Part shown: positions 11,653-26,825 of the stretch, in pieces
How the letters are laid out: every line of letters starts with the position of its first letter
Numbering within the stretch: position 1 is the stretch's first letter
DNA from: Auricularia sp. M13
Lineage: Eukaryota > Basidiomycota > Agaricomycetes > Auriculariales > Auriculariaceae
DNA: 64,000 nucleotides
Direction: 5' to 3'
Assembly (NCBI GenBank): GCA_037042915.1
Contig: CM073196.1
Span: 4,278,001 to 4,342,000 of the forward strand
The notes under the pieces: generated by a model
Databases searched by the model: none
What the model was told of the DNA's origin: nothing
What the model saw: the letters and a program-made list of their open reading frames with translations, nothing else
Position numbers and translations under genes: made by a program

Positions 11653-14036
11653 AGGCTTCATCAACATCAACAGCTCCTGCCATTATCACTAGGGCACACA
11701 CAAAGCCCATCAATTACAAAGTCCACAGTGGGCTTGACCTGAAGCCACCTCCTGGAATAGTTGCCTCTATTGGCGATATTTATTTCTCGCCATCGGCCAA
11801 GCCTTCCCGTGCAGTTGGAGAAGGCCCGCCCTTCTTTATATTCTATGGGTCTAACGTTGGAAACGAAGGCAACACGGCAACCTCTGGCTGGAAGCCTCTT
11901 ATCTCCAAGTTCGTAAAGGGTGGGGCATCACAAGTCATGCACCCACTTCTCCCATATGCTGTGAAGTTCTGGGGAGCAAATGAATCGGAGCCCATCTACA
12001 TTCCTCAAAAGAACTATCCTGCAATGGCGCAGAGGGCAAGGACGAAGGCGGGTGTTGATTCAGATGGTAAAGTGCTGTTATTGTTATTGATAACATTGTT
12101 ATTTATGTGAGTTATTCACGTCCATAGGGATATGCATGACAAAAACGGTTTCTGGCACAAATGCACTGTCATCAGAACCACGCGTGGAGGTCTTGCCGGT
12201 AGTTGGTCATGATCTCAACCTGACTCAGGGCCTTGCCTCACTGCCAACTGGTCTTGAGGCAATTCGTGGCCGCGAAGTTCGCAGCGATGCATCGACAAGC
12301 CGTCTGCTCTGTGCTCCAGGGGCGCCTGATGTTCTTCTACCCAGCGTCGACCCCATTCTGCTAGTGTGCCCCGATCAAAAGGAGAGAAATGTCCGTGTGA
12401 CGCATTCCAGCGAGTGTGGCCTTTTTTGACTGTTTCCAGGAGAAGATGCATGATGCTATCCATGCCATGCTTTCAGCAACCCCTGCAACTGCAGATGAAC
12501 AGTTTACCATACTTGACTACAATCATCAGGACTCTAGGCTCGACGAGACAGTTGCCCACCTCATCTCGAAGAACTATGTTGTAGTCATCCGCAACTTTCA
12601 GTCAGAACCGCTGCTTGATTGGAACCGGGAGACGCTCTTCAGTCATGTCCGATCACCAAATTCCCGCGTGACAACAATGTGTACGTCGCCTATCAGATCA
12701 CCTGCACGTTCATAACCCGTTTTTAGGCCAGGAAAATCGCATTCGCGGTGAGGAGGAGCGTCGTAATTGCATGTTCAACTCGTTTCTGGAAGACATCGAC
12801 AACCCCGACGTTTGCCTAAATCTACTCGACTGTGAAACAAACAAATTCAGTTATGCCTGGCCTGTCCGGTACGTATTTCAATTATTGATATTTCATGTTA
12901 TTGTGATATCCTGTTATTAACATCTGCCAAAGGCGCCTGCTCGGGCATGTGGATGGCCTCTCGAATACATTGAAGCGTGGCCTCGGAGGCCCAGATAATG
13001 AGGAAAACGAGCTTGAACTTCCTCTGCAATGGGTCCACTTAACTCACGCGACATTCTACGATGGTGATCACCACACTGGGCATGGCTTTGCCACTTGGGC
13101 GCACATTCACAATGGAGACAAGTTACTGTCGTATTATCGTCCACGTGCTTCATCACGGGATATTGCTCAGAAGAAGCAATTAAAGTACCTCAATGATGGC
13201 CTGGGACATGGTGGCACTCGATACTCAGTGCGTCTTGGCGCAGGTGATCTGCTGTGAGCACGGGTCCACGTTATTATGTTATTGCGATAACAGCTCTCAA
13301 ACGACGTCTTTTAGCGTACTACCTCCTGGACTTTGTCACCGCGTGTACACCCTCCGGAAGTCCATTGTTGTCGGAGGGCATTTCTTTGCCTACCAAACGT
13401 TGCACCTAACTGAGGCTTCCCGAGAGCTGGATGCTTTGCGCGGCCAGTCATTCATTCATCAGGAACGCATAGCTATTCCGCGCCTTCTATATCGCATGTC
13501 CATTTCAATGGCACTAGGAATGACAGCGAGTCGAGGTATGTTACATGCTCTTTTATGTTTATATGAATTAAGCTTTTTCAGCAATCCCTCGCCGCTGCTA
13601 TCTCGCTCTTCGTCGCATGGTTTGCGCCCTTGGACCGTTTTCTGAGAAGCAGCCCTTCGATCATTATTTTGCTGAGATTCTCTTCTGTCTCCTGGATTTT
13701 CATCCTGATTTCGAGTCTCTTCCTGATGTCAAGAGCTCTCTTCAAGTATACGACAGTCCACAGGTTCGGTGGGATGACGCGGGTACAGATCTCATTGACA
13801 TTCCACCCCTCCCACTTTCGAATATTTGTGCACTGCTCGAAAAGTGGTGGATAGGGTCGCCTATCGCCTATCCAGGACATGAAGGTTGTCTACAACTCTT
13901 TGCCCTCGCCTATCCCAACGAACCATTTACTCCGCCAATCTCTCGGGCCAATTCCCCGATGGAGGAAACAGGCGCTATGGCGGATACAATGGATGAAGTT
14001 CAGGAGCACGGGGATATTACAGCGGAGGACAAGTAG
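11653..14036 (+). CDS. JmjC-family protein, copy 1 (predicted iron site altered)
   Basis: Spliced + strand gene with the same exon plan as copy 2. It has the N-terminal block SGWKPLISKFVKGGASQVMH (about 11880-11940), a helical region starting MHDAIHAML, the JmjC core (ATFYDGDHHTGHGFATW, GDKLLSYY, GAGDLL, PPGLCHRVYT) and the C-terminal WDDAGTDLIDIPPLP region. Introns at about 12066-12126, 12870-12931 and 13255-13316 carry TTATTG/ATAACA motifs. JmjC enzymes bind Fe(II) with HxD...H. Here the HHD of copy 2 is HHT, so the aspartate ligand is lost and activity is doubtful. The N terminus before 11653 is unclear: an upstream ATG at about 11552 runs into a stop. Stop at 14034-14036. It is convergent with the TET/JBP gene. 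Confidence 0.8.
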
Positions 14037-14265
14037 GAGCGGTACGCGTCCCATAGCACCATTCCTGGGGCCACCGGCACTCACAAAAGGAAGGCTTCTG
14101 TGAGATGAGGCACATCGAAGAAGGAATGTCACAGAATTGTATTGTGAATATCAATCCACAAAATTGGTTATCTTGCCCGTTTGAAATCTGCATATAGCAA
14201 AAATGATAACACGATGCGCTTTGATAACATAGTTATTCATAATAACATGATGCCGATAGCTGAAT

Positions 14266-15993
14266 CTACCAAGACCTTTGAATGTAGTATTCCTCTTCCT
14301 CATCAGCTGGCGGGTCCTTTGATTTCTGGTAAGCGATGTCAGGTATTTCTGCACCACACCAATCTAAAACGCTTTTGTGGACAAAGGACGCCATGCAGAT
14401 TCGGTGGCCAGTGAACTTGAGTACCTCGTGTGGTAACATCCGCCCAGCGAATATTGCGCAAGCACCGTGGCCATAGGTCATCTGTAACCCAAGAAGCCTG
14501 ATGCGCAGGTTGCCGCCAGTCAAACCTCGTTCGAGGTTTACAAGGCGTTCCTTGCTATACAGACCACCATGGGCATCACGGTGCTCCACAGAGGACCGAT
14601 TGAAAATCCAAGATATGCCGTGCGTAATCGAGTTCCAGAACCGTCCTGCATCCCCCATGTCCGTCGAATGCGAAAGAACGGTCAGAGCATTGCGATACTC
14701 CTTGGCCATTACAGGCTCTGTGAGCTCGAAGACCAAGTTGAGATACTGCATCTGAACAGAAATGGAGTTGAAGAATGCTTCCACACGCTGAAGACTCTGC
14801 TGATTTTCTGGTCGAATTCCGTGCGACGGTGCAGGAGGTGACTTCTGAAGAGGGTATGAGTTGGCAAACATTAAGCAGAGAGTCTACACACCTTATCTTG
14901 CATGATACCATGCCAAAACGCCGTGTTCCAGACTCCATGTACTGGACCAGTTTTCACGTACGAGCTTGGATTTCCCTTCCCCGCCTTGTCAGACGAAGAC
15001 TTCGAAAGCAAGGAAGGAAATGCAGTGGCCAGTGAAATAGCTTCATCATACATGTGATCCTACAAAGCGTGAAAAAAAAACAGCAAGAATAAATGAATAC
15101 TACTCACGGCATCTTGAACCGGCAAGACTTTTGGAAAATAGTGCAACAGCGGAATACGATCTCGGTCCAGCACGCGTGTTGGATGGTCCTCAGACAGCAA
15201 CATAAAATCCGAATCCTCAGGATCAGGGAATATGCGTCGAAGAATCTTGTCAGTGACTTGGGCAGATCGCCATGTCTTTGCGTATTCGACGATACTGAAG
15301 TTCTTGATGATAACTGTGACATTCGTGGTTCAATAACAATAACATGTTATCATGTTATTATGGACCACTGACTTGTGTGTGCATTTGCTGCATCAACTTG
15401 CGCTTTTGCCAGCGTGTAGAGTCTTTCGTGTAAAGCTGCATCATCCCCGCTGGGTAACATGGCCTAAGGGTACATTAAATATGCAAGCATAAGAGACGTA
15501 TGCACTCGTACATCGACCATTGCTTCCTCTTGAATGTCTTGTAATGGGGCGCGGCGTAATTTCCCAAATTTAAGCACCTCTGTTGAGAGTGGCCTGCAAG
15601 GTCATTCAGGGCGGGTGTGGGCATAGATATGAACACACTTTTCTCGGTACCCAGCTTGGGTGCCTGCACTTGTCCCGTCTGGCAACGACTGCCTGCAGAT
15701 CGCTGTCAGAGCTGTCCAAGACAGCTAATACGGTGACGCACCCGAGGTCCTGCGCGGTGTCCGTGGTACCAGTACCATCGTCCATATTGGTATTTCGAAA
15801 TGGGTGCCAGGAATATCAATAGCGTGTGTGTGTTATCCAGACGAAAAGACGCGCGGCTTGAACTCCGATTCGGCCCAACGTTCCGGCCGGGAATAACAAT
15901 AATATCCGATTATCAATAACACTGAGCATAACGAAACTAAACTTACGACAGACACATATCTCAAGTTCAGATTGATGAGGCCGAGAATTACTC
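14266..15993 (-). CDS. TET/JBP-family 2-oxoglutarate/Fe(II) dioxygenase
   Basis: Five 3' exons are resolved with matching phases: an exon ending near 15511, then 15463-15373, 15313-15108, 15059-14892 and 14844-14266. The introns are 45-60 bp, and the one at 15372-15314 contains AATAACATGTTAT. The catalytic part has the family signature: SSVEHRDAHGG (HxD), GLTGGNLRIRLLGL, MLPHEV (distal His) and GHRICMASFVHKSV (Arg for 2-oxoglutarate). The N-terminal half contains IIKNFSIVEYAKTW, as in fungal family members. The first exons (a possible ATG at 15993, MSNSRPHQSELEI) are tentative. Family members oxidise 5-methylcytosine or thymine in DNA. In basidiomycetes they are expanded and linked to KDZ transposons (Iyer et al. 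2014). All key residues are present, so it is probably active. It could act on the element's own methylation. Confidence 0.85.
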
Positions 15994-16005
15994 ATATACA
16001 CCCTC

Positions 16006-18666
<2,661 letters not shown>

Positions 18667-18754
18667 CGCGACTGGTAGGGGTTGCGGCTCAAGTTGCGCG
18701 CGTCTTAGCAGCCGGCTCTTGGAAATTGACGCCCACCGCGCTCAACACCCTGTC

Positions 18755-19400
18755 GCCGTGCCCATCAGTGGCACGACCTCGCTCTCCATCGTACGATCGT
18801 GCCATTTCGCCCGCATACACCGCCCGGGCCCTCGCACAGCATGCGTTCGAGTCGTCGCGCACGCTGCAGCTGTCCTGCGCGACCGTCGGCGCCCTCCATG
18901 TGCACATTCCCTGACGGCAACGAGTCTGACATCGGCTGCTTCTCCTACATTCGAGCCCGCCATGCCATTCTGATCGTCAGTGGCCGCGGCGGCGACGCGA
19001 CTGGCAGCGCGCGCCCATGGCAGTTGCGCCGCGCTCCCCACATCAACCTCGCCGTCAACCCCGCCGTCATCGGTAGCGACGCAAGTCGAACGACGCCGCC
19101 ATAATCCAAGCTCTGTCATGAATCAGCGCAACCCATCGCGTCTCGCCTCTCGCTCTTGTCCTGCTTTCCGTAGATGCCGCACAGCTACAACCCTCCGCAC
19201 CACCTTACCAGACGATGAGCTGATCGGCGGCAACATGCCTGCGGCCACAATTAGCGTGCTCGAGCGTTAACCCAGGTGCAGCAGAACGATTCAAAGGACG
19301 AATTCCGCCGCAGCTCGCAACGGCCCCCGCGCATCTCCTCTCCCTCGTGGAATCCGGTCGTCGCCTCCATCGATATCCTGAACGTCTTCTTTCGCAGCGG
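18755..19400 (+). repeat. Captured block 1 copy of a sequence also present inverted at about 26400-26800
   Basis: At 18765-18860 the + strand reads GTTSLSIVRSCHFARIH, and at about 26780-26690 the - strand reads GTTSLSIVPSRHFARIH with the same continuation (GPRTACV). Further shared pieces in the same order are the ATATCCTGAACGTCTTC word (about 19375 and 26550), the ACGACGCCGCCATAAT word (about 19092 and 26402), and the AACGATTC...GCAGCTCGCAACGGC words (about 19283-19325 and 26203-26240). The pieces are partly shuffled. The parent gene was not recognised. Confidence 0.65.
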
Positions 19401-19640
19401 CACCTCCTCGAATCACTACCTGACTTGGGCGCCGCGATCCTTGCCACGCGCTCATTGTCTCGGCCCCGCATAATCCCAGCTGACTTACTTACCTTTCAGC
19501 GCAACCTATGTACTCCGACCCGCGCCTTCTTGTCCTATTCTTCTCTCCGTCGGCGCCGCACACATACATACGACCTCGCTACTCGGCGGCATCCCTCAGC
19601 CTGAAACTAGGCGCGCCAGAATGATTCGCACCCCTCTACC

Positions 19641-20353
19641 TTGTCCTCTACCACGCGTCCCGCAGCCGCCTCATCTACCCGCGCCGCCGTCGACCAGCCG
19701 ACCAGCGCAGTCGGCGCACTCGCCGCGGCCTTCGCGTCCGCTTATGCAGGCTCGCGTGCAGCTCCTCCCTGCCTCGCACGCGTGCGCGAGTTCAGGCTCG
19801 GACGCGCCGCTTGGTCGGTTCCACATCGCTCCCCCATCGCAGTTCCCCAGCAATCCCGCACGCGTGCCCTCTTATTGCCACCTCCCTCCTTGCCCGTCCG
19901 TCTTTCTCCATCCGCCCCCCGCCAGCTTGCTTCGCCGTCCGTCATTTCGGGCACAAGCATGGCGCGCCGCTCGCCGACCTCGTCCGCGCCGACCCCGCCC
20001 TGCCGCCCAGCAAGCCTGTGGCAACCGCGGAGGTGGCGGCACTGCGCGCGCGCATCGCTGAGCTCGCGTCCAGCAGATTGCGCAGCGCGAGGCGGCGACG
20101 CGCTGCCTGCTCAAGGATGCGCGCGCCGCGCAGATCTAGCTCGAGATTACACACGTCCAGGCCGAGCTTGCGTGCGAGCAGAAGGAGGAGCGAGAACGCC
20201 AAGCGCATGCACGAGAAGCACATCATGCACACTCTCTCCATCGGCCAGATTCCCACCTTTGCCGTGCTCGTCGGCATCGGCCTCTGCACTGTTATCGTGC
20301 GCATGCTCAAAAACTTGCCGTCAGCTGCGCGCGGTGGGCATACGTGCAGCTAA
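19641..20353 (+). pseudogene. Captured remnant of an unrecognised coiled-coil membrane protein gene
   Basis: Several overlapping + strand frames carry pieces that look coding: a basic/Ala-rich N-terminal part, HGAPLADLVRADPALPPSKP, a heptad-like helix (EVAALRARIAEL, about 20030-20060), then EKHIMHTLSIGQIPTFAVLV with a hydrophobic segment AVLVGIGLCTVIVRML (about 20262-20310). The pieces lie in different frames, so the gene is degraded. No family was recognised. GC-rich and free of the element's ATAACA motifs, it belongs to captured block 1. Confidence 0.4.
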
Positions 20354-20777
20354 TGCCTCATCCTTTTCATGTTGGCTTGCTGCTGCTGCCGTCTGCTCTT
20401 TATACCTCGATTCATCGTCTTAATTTGCTGTCTGCTCGCTGCCTGTATGTATTGCTCTCACCCGTGCCATGCCCTGCCTTTATGACTCGTAACAATTTTA
20501 TTGAATATCTCCACATTCCGTGCGCCCTGTACATAGTAATAGGGCAGCTTCAATGGCATTCCGTCATCCCGAAGAAAGATCTAATGTTATCACATAGTCG
20601 ATACCATGTTATTTGAAACCACCAATTTTTGCCAGTCCGACGGATGGCCTCGGTTATTACCGGGCGCACTCCTTGTCATCCGCTATCCGTGTTAACATCG
20701 ACCCTGCATTATAGTACGCACCTGTAGTCTGTGCAGATTAAAGCAGGGCTCTTACGGCTCCATGACAAGCAGGAACA
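20354..20777. other. Border of captured block 1 and upstream region of JmjC copy 2
   Basis: Composition shifts from GC-rich to near-neutral here. The element's motif reappears at about 20583-20610 (TGTTATCACATAG, CCATGTTATTTG), marking return to native KDZ sequence by about 20560-20580. No gene was seen. The stretch before the ATG at 20778 should hold the promoter of JmjC copy 2. Confidence 0.5.
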
Positions 20778-23700
20778 ATGCGGCTTACTGTGCTCGCCGA
20801 AGGCTATGACTCAGATTCCAGCTCGGACGCGGTGGATGGTCAGCTCCAAGCTGCGCCATGCTCTCCTACTCTGGCGTCAGAGCAGCGTCACCCACCTGAG
20901 CCTCCTACCACGCTGCCTGAAACATGTGACCCTGGCCGCGTGCTTGGCCCCACTTGGCCCGCCAGTTCTACTGCTCCTGTCGTCCTAGCCGCTCCTACTG
21001 CGGCCATTTCTGCTGCTTCTTCTCCGTTACAATTGTGTCAACCAGGCCAATCTGGACCATCTACCAACCGTCCCAATACTGTGGAAGCTGGTGCCATCGC
21101 TGCTCGCACTCCCGCACGTTCTCCCAGTGCCGACTCGACCTCTTCTGCCTCTCGTGCTCCTGGTGGTGAACCTCCTGCTCTTCCGGAAGGCATAATATTC
21201 AAGAAATATACGTCACCGCTGGAGTATACCGTGTACAGTGGTCCTAGCTTGGATCCACCTGCGGTCAATGCGTCTGTTGGCGACCTCTATTTCTCGACCT
21301 CAGCTGAACATTCTGGCATTTTCGGATCCGGCCTGCCTTTCTTCATGTGTGTACGACCGTGCGCTCATGGCAAGAGAGCTGTAGGAACAGTGGAGCCAGC
21401 ACAATGGAAGGAAAAGGTGTCGAGGTTCGTGAATGGCGGCGCATCTCAAGTAGCGCACCCGCTTCAGCCGTTCTCCGTCCAATTCTGGGATCAAAAAGGA
21501 TCGTCATGGCCCGAATACGTCGCCAGAACAACCTTCAACGTCAATGCCCAGCGGATGAGGGAGGCTGCAGGTGTCGATAAGACCGGTGAGACGTGTTATT
21601 TATGTTATTATGTTATTTCTACTGTTATTGACTTATTTCAGGCGCTGACAAGCGGGGTGGATCTGCTTCTGTCGAAGAAGCACCTGCTTCAGGTACGATA
21701 AATCTTGATTACAAAATGAACCACTCTTTGAGTAGCAATGTAGGTAAACGGACACGCGGTCGCCCACGCAAGGTCAAGGACGAGGCTACGCATTCAGGTG
21801 TGCCAAAAATCAATATTCACAATGACAGTTTATCCTGACGCTATAATCATAGGCGTATCCAGAATTCCCGAAAGAATTTCCTCATCAGGCGGTCGCGCAG
21901 TGGCGGATACGAAAATACGTGCAAGTCTCCCTGACATGCAAGGCGAAATCCCTGGGGTTATCCCCAGCATATCCTCTCTGCCGACCTCACTTGCCGCACT
22001 GCGCGGTTCCGAGGTTCGAGCTGATGCAGCTATGAGCCCTGTGATATTCGCGCAGCAGGCGCCAGAGATTGTGTTGCCGAGCATCAATCCTGCGCGCCTG
22101 GTCTCGTCCGAGCAAAAAACTAAGAACGTACGTACCAGGCTGTGACCAGATGCATGTCTTTGACGAAGCTCTAGGAGGACATGATCGACGCAATTCATGC
22201 TATGCTAAATGCACCCCCGGCGTCTGCAGACAAACAATTTACGGTCCTCGACTACAACCGCACTGATGCGTCTCTCGACAAGATTGTGGCTGGCCTCATC
22301 TCCCGCAACCATGTTGTCGTGGTCCGCAACTTCCGAAATGGGCCCTTGCTTAATTGGGACCATGATACGCTTTTTGACCTTGTGCGAGCCCCTGAATCAT
22401 TGGTCACACCCCAGTGTATGTTTATCTTTTGGCTTCGTTGCTCCCTTACTAATGAGGTTCTTAGCACAAGAAAACCGCATCTTGGGGAAGGAGTCCGTCC
22501 ACACCCATTGCTCTTTTGCTTCGTTCCTCAAGGCGGTCAATGACCCCGATACGTGTCTGAACCTGCTGGACTGTCAGACAGATCGATTTGGCCAAGCATG
22601 GCCAGTCCGGTATGTCTGAATTCGTTATTGCGTTATTATGTTATTTGTTATTCACTTTGGCTTCAGGAGATTACTCGGGCACTGCGACGGGCTGTTCAAC
22701 ACGATGAAGGACGGCATCGGTTTCGAAGGTGTCAACTACCAGCTCACCGATATGACATTCCCTTTACAATGGGTTCTTCTTACGCATTCAACATTCTATA
22801 CCGGGGACCATCACGATGGCAATGGCTTTGCAACCTGGGCGCATGTCCAAGACGGCGACAAACTGTGGTCGTACTACCGTCCGCGATCTGACGAACGTAT
22901 GATGGCCCAAGAGAAAATGTCCAACCACCTCCGTAAGGGCGGAGATACGAAGGGCGGCACTCGGTACTCCTTCTGGATCGGCCCAGGCGACTTGCTGTGA
23001 GTTGATGTTATCATTATGTCATTGTTATTCAATAACCGATAACATGCTATCTTTAGGATCCAGCCTCCCGGGCTGTGTCATCGCGTCTACACCGTGCGGA
23101 AGTCCATCGTTACTGGAGGGCATTTCTTTGCTTATCAATCACTGCACCTTACGGAGGCTTCCCAGGAGCTCGACTCGAAAAAGGGTGAACTCTTCACCAA
23201 CGAGGAACACCCAGCTGTTCCCCGGCTTCTGTCGCGCATGACCATGTCCATGGCCCTGGGAATGTCGGGAAATCAAGGTACATTTGATTATTTACAATCA
23301 ATTACTCAACTTACAACTGTCGCAGCAATACCTCGACGCTGTTTCCTCGCGCTTCGGCGTCTCATTTGCCTTCCGGGAAACTACAAGCAGGTTTATACCA
23401 ACGAGAAGAATCGCAACCTGCAGACGGCAATGCGCAAAGACATGGCATGGATCGAGGATCGTCACGATTTGCTGGCAGCATCTGTCATTTTCCGGCTCCT
23501 CGACCATTATTTCAAGATGATCGGTTTCCCTCTTCCTCCTGTGGAATCCTCGCTCGCGCATTACGACATCCCTGGAGTTCCCTGGGATGCAGCCGGAGAC
23601 GACCTGGTCGATGTTCCTGCACTCCCAATGGATCAGATATATACGCTGCTCGACCAATGGACGACCGCACCTGGCTTCAGCAAGGTCAGCGACGAGCAAA

Positions 23701-23888
23701 TTCAGAAGCTCCTTTCCGTTGCTTTTCCTTCTCGAGGCTTGTCGCCGCTGTCTTCGCCGAGCGCATCCGACGGAGAGAATAGCAAGCAGAGTAGCGGGCT
23801 GGACCTCACAGCAGAGCAAGCCACTGTATCAAGGAAACGAACTAGATCCCAGTCCGCCCAGTCAACTCGGAAAAGAGCCAAAAAGTAG
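20778..23888 (+). CDS. JmjC-family protein with AT-hook, copy 2 (intact)
   Basis: Nine exons with consistent phases (20778-21585, 21642-21692, 21744-21797, 21853-22127, 22175-22415, 22465-22609, 22667-22996, 23057-23277, 23326-23888) give 895 residues. The N terminus is a Ser/Pro/Ala-rich tail followed by a conserved block (about 21180-21580). Then come an AT-hook (KRTRGRPRKVKDE, exon 3) and a helical region from MIDAIHAML. The JmjC core follows: STFYTGDHHDGNGFATW with the HxD iron ligands, GDKLWSYY, GPGDLL, PPGLCHRVYT with the distal His, then GGHFFAYQSLHL. The tail RKRTRSQSAQSTRKRAKK is a likely nuclear signal. Several introns (21586-21641, 22610-22666, 22997-23056) are rich in TTATTG/ATAACA motifs. 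JmjC proteins demethylate histone lysines or hydroxylate proteins; the substrate is unknown. It is probably a chromatin-acting cargo gene and the best preserved of three copies. Confidence 0.88.
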
Positions 23889-24022
23889 TCATAATATAGT
23901 ACGATATTATTGTTACTGTTAATACCAATACAGTTTATCCGTTCATCGTTATTCATAACAAAGCGTGCACGGCCTCCTTGCCCCACGGCATTGAGCCGCT
24001 GCGCCCCCGCGGCGACCATTAT

Positions 24023-26393
24023 TCAACTGCAACCCAGAGAACTGCTGTTGGCCGAAGGGCCAGACAGCGAACTCTGCAAGCACGTCGTCGCATTGCGCGG
24101 CATCCTCGTGCTTGTCGAAGCCAAAATTACGAGGTCGAGTGCGTTGTTGAACACGGAGGACGGATAGCTCGAGCACGGAAGACGCATAGCGCCGCAGACC
24201 GGGGCCGTGCCGTGTGTCACAGCTAACTCGATGCAGGCGTCAAACGCTGTGCCGGGCAGGGTGTTCGTGCGGCAGGTGAGCAGCGCCTTGACGCAGACGA
24301 TGGAGGTGTCGAAAGGATGAACGATTGTGAGCACCGCAGTCATCCGCGCAGATTTAAATAAGAACTCACAACTGCCGTTCGTCTCGACGCTGCGCAAGCT
24401 GCGCTGGCGACTCCGGCTCGTGCTCCGGCTCTTCCTGCGCACGGTGTCCAAGCTGCGCAGGATAAAGCTCGCGGGGCCCGTGTCCTCGCTCTGGCGCACG
24501 TCGCGCGTGGTCTCCTCCGCGACCTCCTCGCTCGCGCCGAAGAACTTGAGGATCGCGCGGACGGCCATCGGGCCCAGGCCGCGCGGCGGGTAGCAGATGT
24601 ACTCGGCGTCCTGCACCGCGCCGAGCTTCTCCTTGAACTCGAACTTGTTGAGCAGCCGCAGCGTCTTGGTGATCGTCGTGTACGTGTGCGCGAGCGCCTT
24701 CGCCTTGAGCCCGGGGATGTTGTGCGGCGCCTCAAACGCCGCGGACGGCGTCTCGCCGAACGACCGTCTTCGCGCCCATGCCCTGCGTCTCGCGGATAGC
24801 GTGCAGCACCATGAATTTGATCTATAACGACACCAGTCAGCCTTGCACATCGAAGAGGGAAGAAATATCACGCACTGTGCCGCCAGGGGCACCAGGGAAG
24901 TCCAGCGCCCACTTGATCTGGGACCATTGCGCACCGCCAGCTGCGCGACGACGACCAAGCCGCAGACCTTGCCGCTCTTATCGCGCCCAATGAAGTACTT
25001 GCGGTGCTCGCGGTCGGACCACGGGTCGACGTCGGGGCCCAATCTCGTACACGCGCTCGAAGTCGGCCGAGATGAACATCTTTTGCAAGCTGCGGGCTCT
25101 GGGCGAGGAAGGCGAGGCGGCCGAAGTACTGCACGGAGAAGACGCTCGCGCCGGACTCGGTCGCACCGCCCTGCAGCTTGGGCGTGTGGATCTCGACGAA
25201 GCCCAGCGGGTCGAGGTACGAACGGAACAGGCTGCAGATGCCGGCCTGCACGCGGAAGATGGCCTGCGCCGCGCCCGTACGCAGGTCCATGACGCGATGG
25301 GCGAACCGCGTCCGGTCTGTGATTTGCGCGCTGGTACTGCTCGTGCTCGGTCTTGTCGACGCGCTTCTCGAGCTCGGCGTCGCTGAGCTCGGCGTCGATG
25401 TCGGTGTCGGCGTCGTCCATGGCATCGCGTGCCGTCAGTTCGGCATGGTATACGTCGAACGGCACCGGCGTCGACGCAGCGGAGATGACGTGGAGGGACT
25501 GTATGCGGAGCTCGATGTCGTGAAGCGAGGCGCCGACGACGGCGAACGGCGGGTGTTGAAGCTTGCCCGTGACGAGCACGACGCTCTCGATGAGCAGGCG
25601 GCGTGTCCACCGAATCATGTGCTCGGTGATGTCGGGGTCCTTGGATGTTTCGAGAATGCCCTGGATGGAGACTCCGCGTCGCCTGAACAGACGAACGCCA
25701 GGCCAGCGCTCTTGACGCGGATGGTGTGCAGGCGCGCACGGAACGTGACTGTGGGGTTGATGTCGTTGGCGGTGAGCGAGCTGAGCTGGACTCGGTCGTT
25801 GTTGAAGTCTGCGGCGCGCTCGACGGGGCCATAGCCTGCTCGCTGCTCGGGCGTCTCTTCGCGCGCGGCCCTCTCGTCGTCCTCGAGGCGCTGGCGCTCG
25901 AGCTCCTCGGCCTCATGGTCACGCGCTGCAATCTTCTCGCGCTTGTGCTCCTCCTTCTCGCGCTTGCCAGCTGGTGCTTGCTAAGCGGCTCGCCGTCGTC
26001 GGCGGTGAGCATGGTGGTGACTTTGTTGATGTTTTCCTGCACTTTGGAGGCGAGGGCGGGCGCCGTGCTCGCGAATGTCGTGCTGGGTCGTGGTACGGTG
26101 GCAGAGGAGAGACTCGAACAGCAAGAGCTGCCGGCCAGTCTTCCAACGCGCCCAGGCGAGCTGTACAGTCGACTCGGTGGGTTAATGTCGTTCGCGAGCC
26201 GTTGCGAGCTGCGCCAGAGCTCGTCATTCGAATCGTTCTGGAGCGCTTGGTTTCACCCTCGAGCGCGCTGACCGCGTTCTCAGGTATGTTGCCGACGACG
26301 GGCTTCGGGTCGGGTCTCGCGACGAGGTGCGGAACTTCTTGGCGTGCGTCTACGGAGACCAGGACACGAGGGTTGCGCTGCAAGGCAAGTTAG
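24023..26393 (-). pseudogene. erdS: Captured ErdS-like gene remnant (AspRS-DUF2156 fusion)
   Basis: On the - strand the AspRS N-terminal part begins with a charged helix (ADDGEPLSKHQLA, about 26005-25970). The tRNA-binding OB-fold region (TVTFRARLHTIRVKSAGLAF, about 25760-25700) and class II catalytic start (VMDLRTGAAQAIFRVQAG, SYLDPLGFVEIHTPKLQGG, LAFLAQSPQLAK, ADFERVYEIG) follow in several frames. Directly after this the sequence jumps to DPWSDREHRKYFIGRDKSGK and then LLNKFEFKEKLG, YICYPPRGLGPMAVRAIL, which fit DUF2156 (aminoacyl-tRNA transferase). An AspRS fused to DUF2156 is the layout of fungal ErdS, which makes ergosteryl-3beta-O-L-aspartate (Yakobov et al. 2020). The AspRS active-site half and the first part of DUF2156 are deleted and there are several frame changes, so it is dead. 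Confidence 0.78.
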
Positions 26394-26399
26394 CTGGGA

Positions 26400-26800
26400 T
26401 TATGGCGGCGTCGTTGCGATATTCGACTTACCGATATCGATGACGTTCCAGATATCCGTGACGGCGAGGTTGACAGTGAGCTTGATGCGGCGCGGCTACC
26501 GTGAACACTGAATGCGCTGCAAGCCTAAGCCGGGCGCTGTGGACGAAGACGTTCAGGATATCGTTGGTGTCAACTTCAAGCGCGGGCCGGAGCCCATGAG
26601 TGACAGGACGCGGCTCTAAGCTGGCGGCAGTGCCGCTGGGAGCGTGTAGTCTCCGCGCCATGGCTGCATTATACGCGACGACGACGCATGCAGTGCGCGG
26701 GCCCGAGCGGTGTATGCGCGCGAAATGGCGCGAGGGTACGATGGAGAGCGAGGTCGTGCCGAGGTTGTGGAGTCCCAGCAGCCCAAGCGACTGTGGACGA
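26400..26800 (-). repeat. Captured block 2 copy of the sequence shared with 18755-19400
   Basis: Inverted relative to the block 1 copy (GTTSLSIVPSRHFARIHRSG on the - strand). Here it sits directly upstream of the ErdS-like remnant, with an intron-like stretch (about 26433-26381) ahead of RNPRVLVSVDARQEVPHLV. It may therefore be the 5' part of that gene or of a neighbouring host gene. No family was recognised. Confidence 0.6.
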
Positions 26801-26825
26801 AACACTGGTGTACGGAATCGCTCCA

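Noticed and set aside
12286-12293. GATGCATC inside JmjC copy 1 as part of the end array
   Set aside because: A single isolated copy within coding sequence, far from the subterminal arrays.
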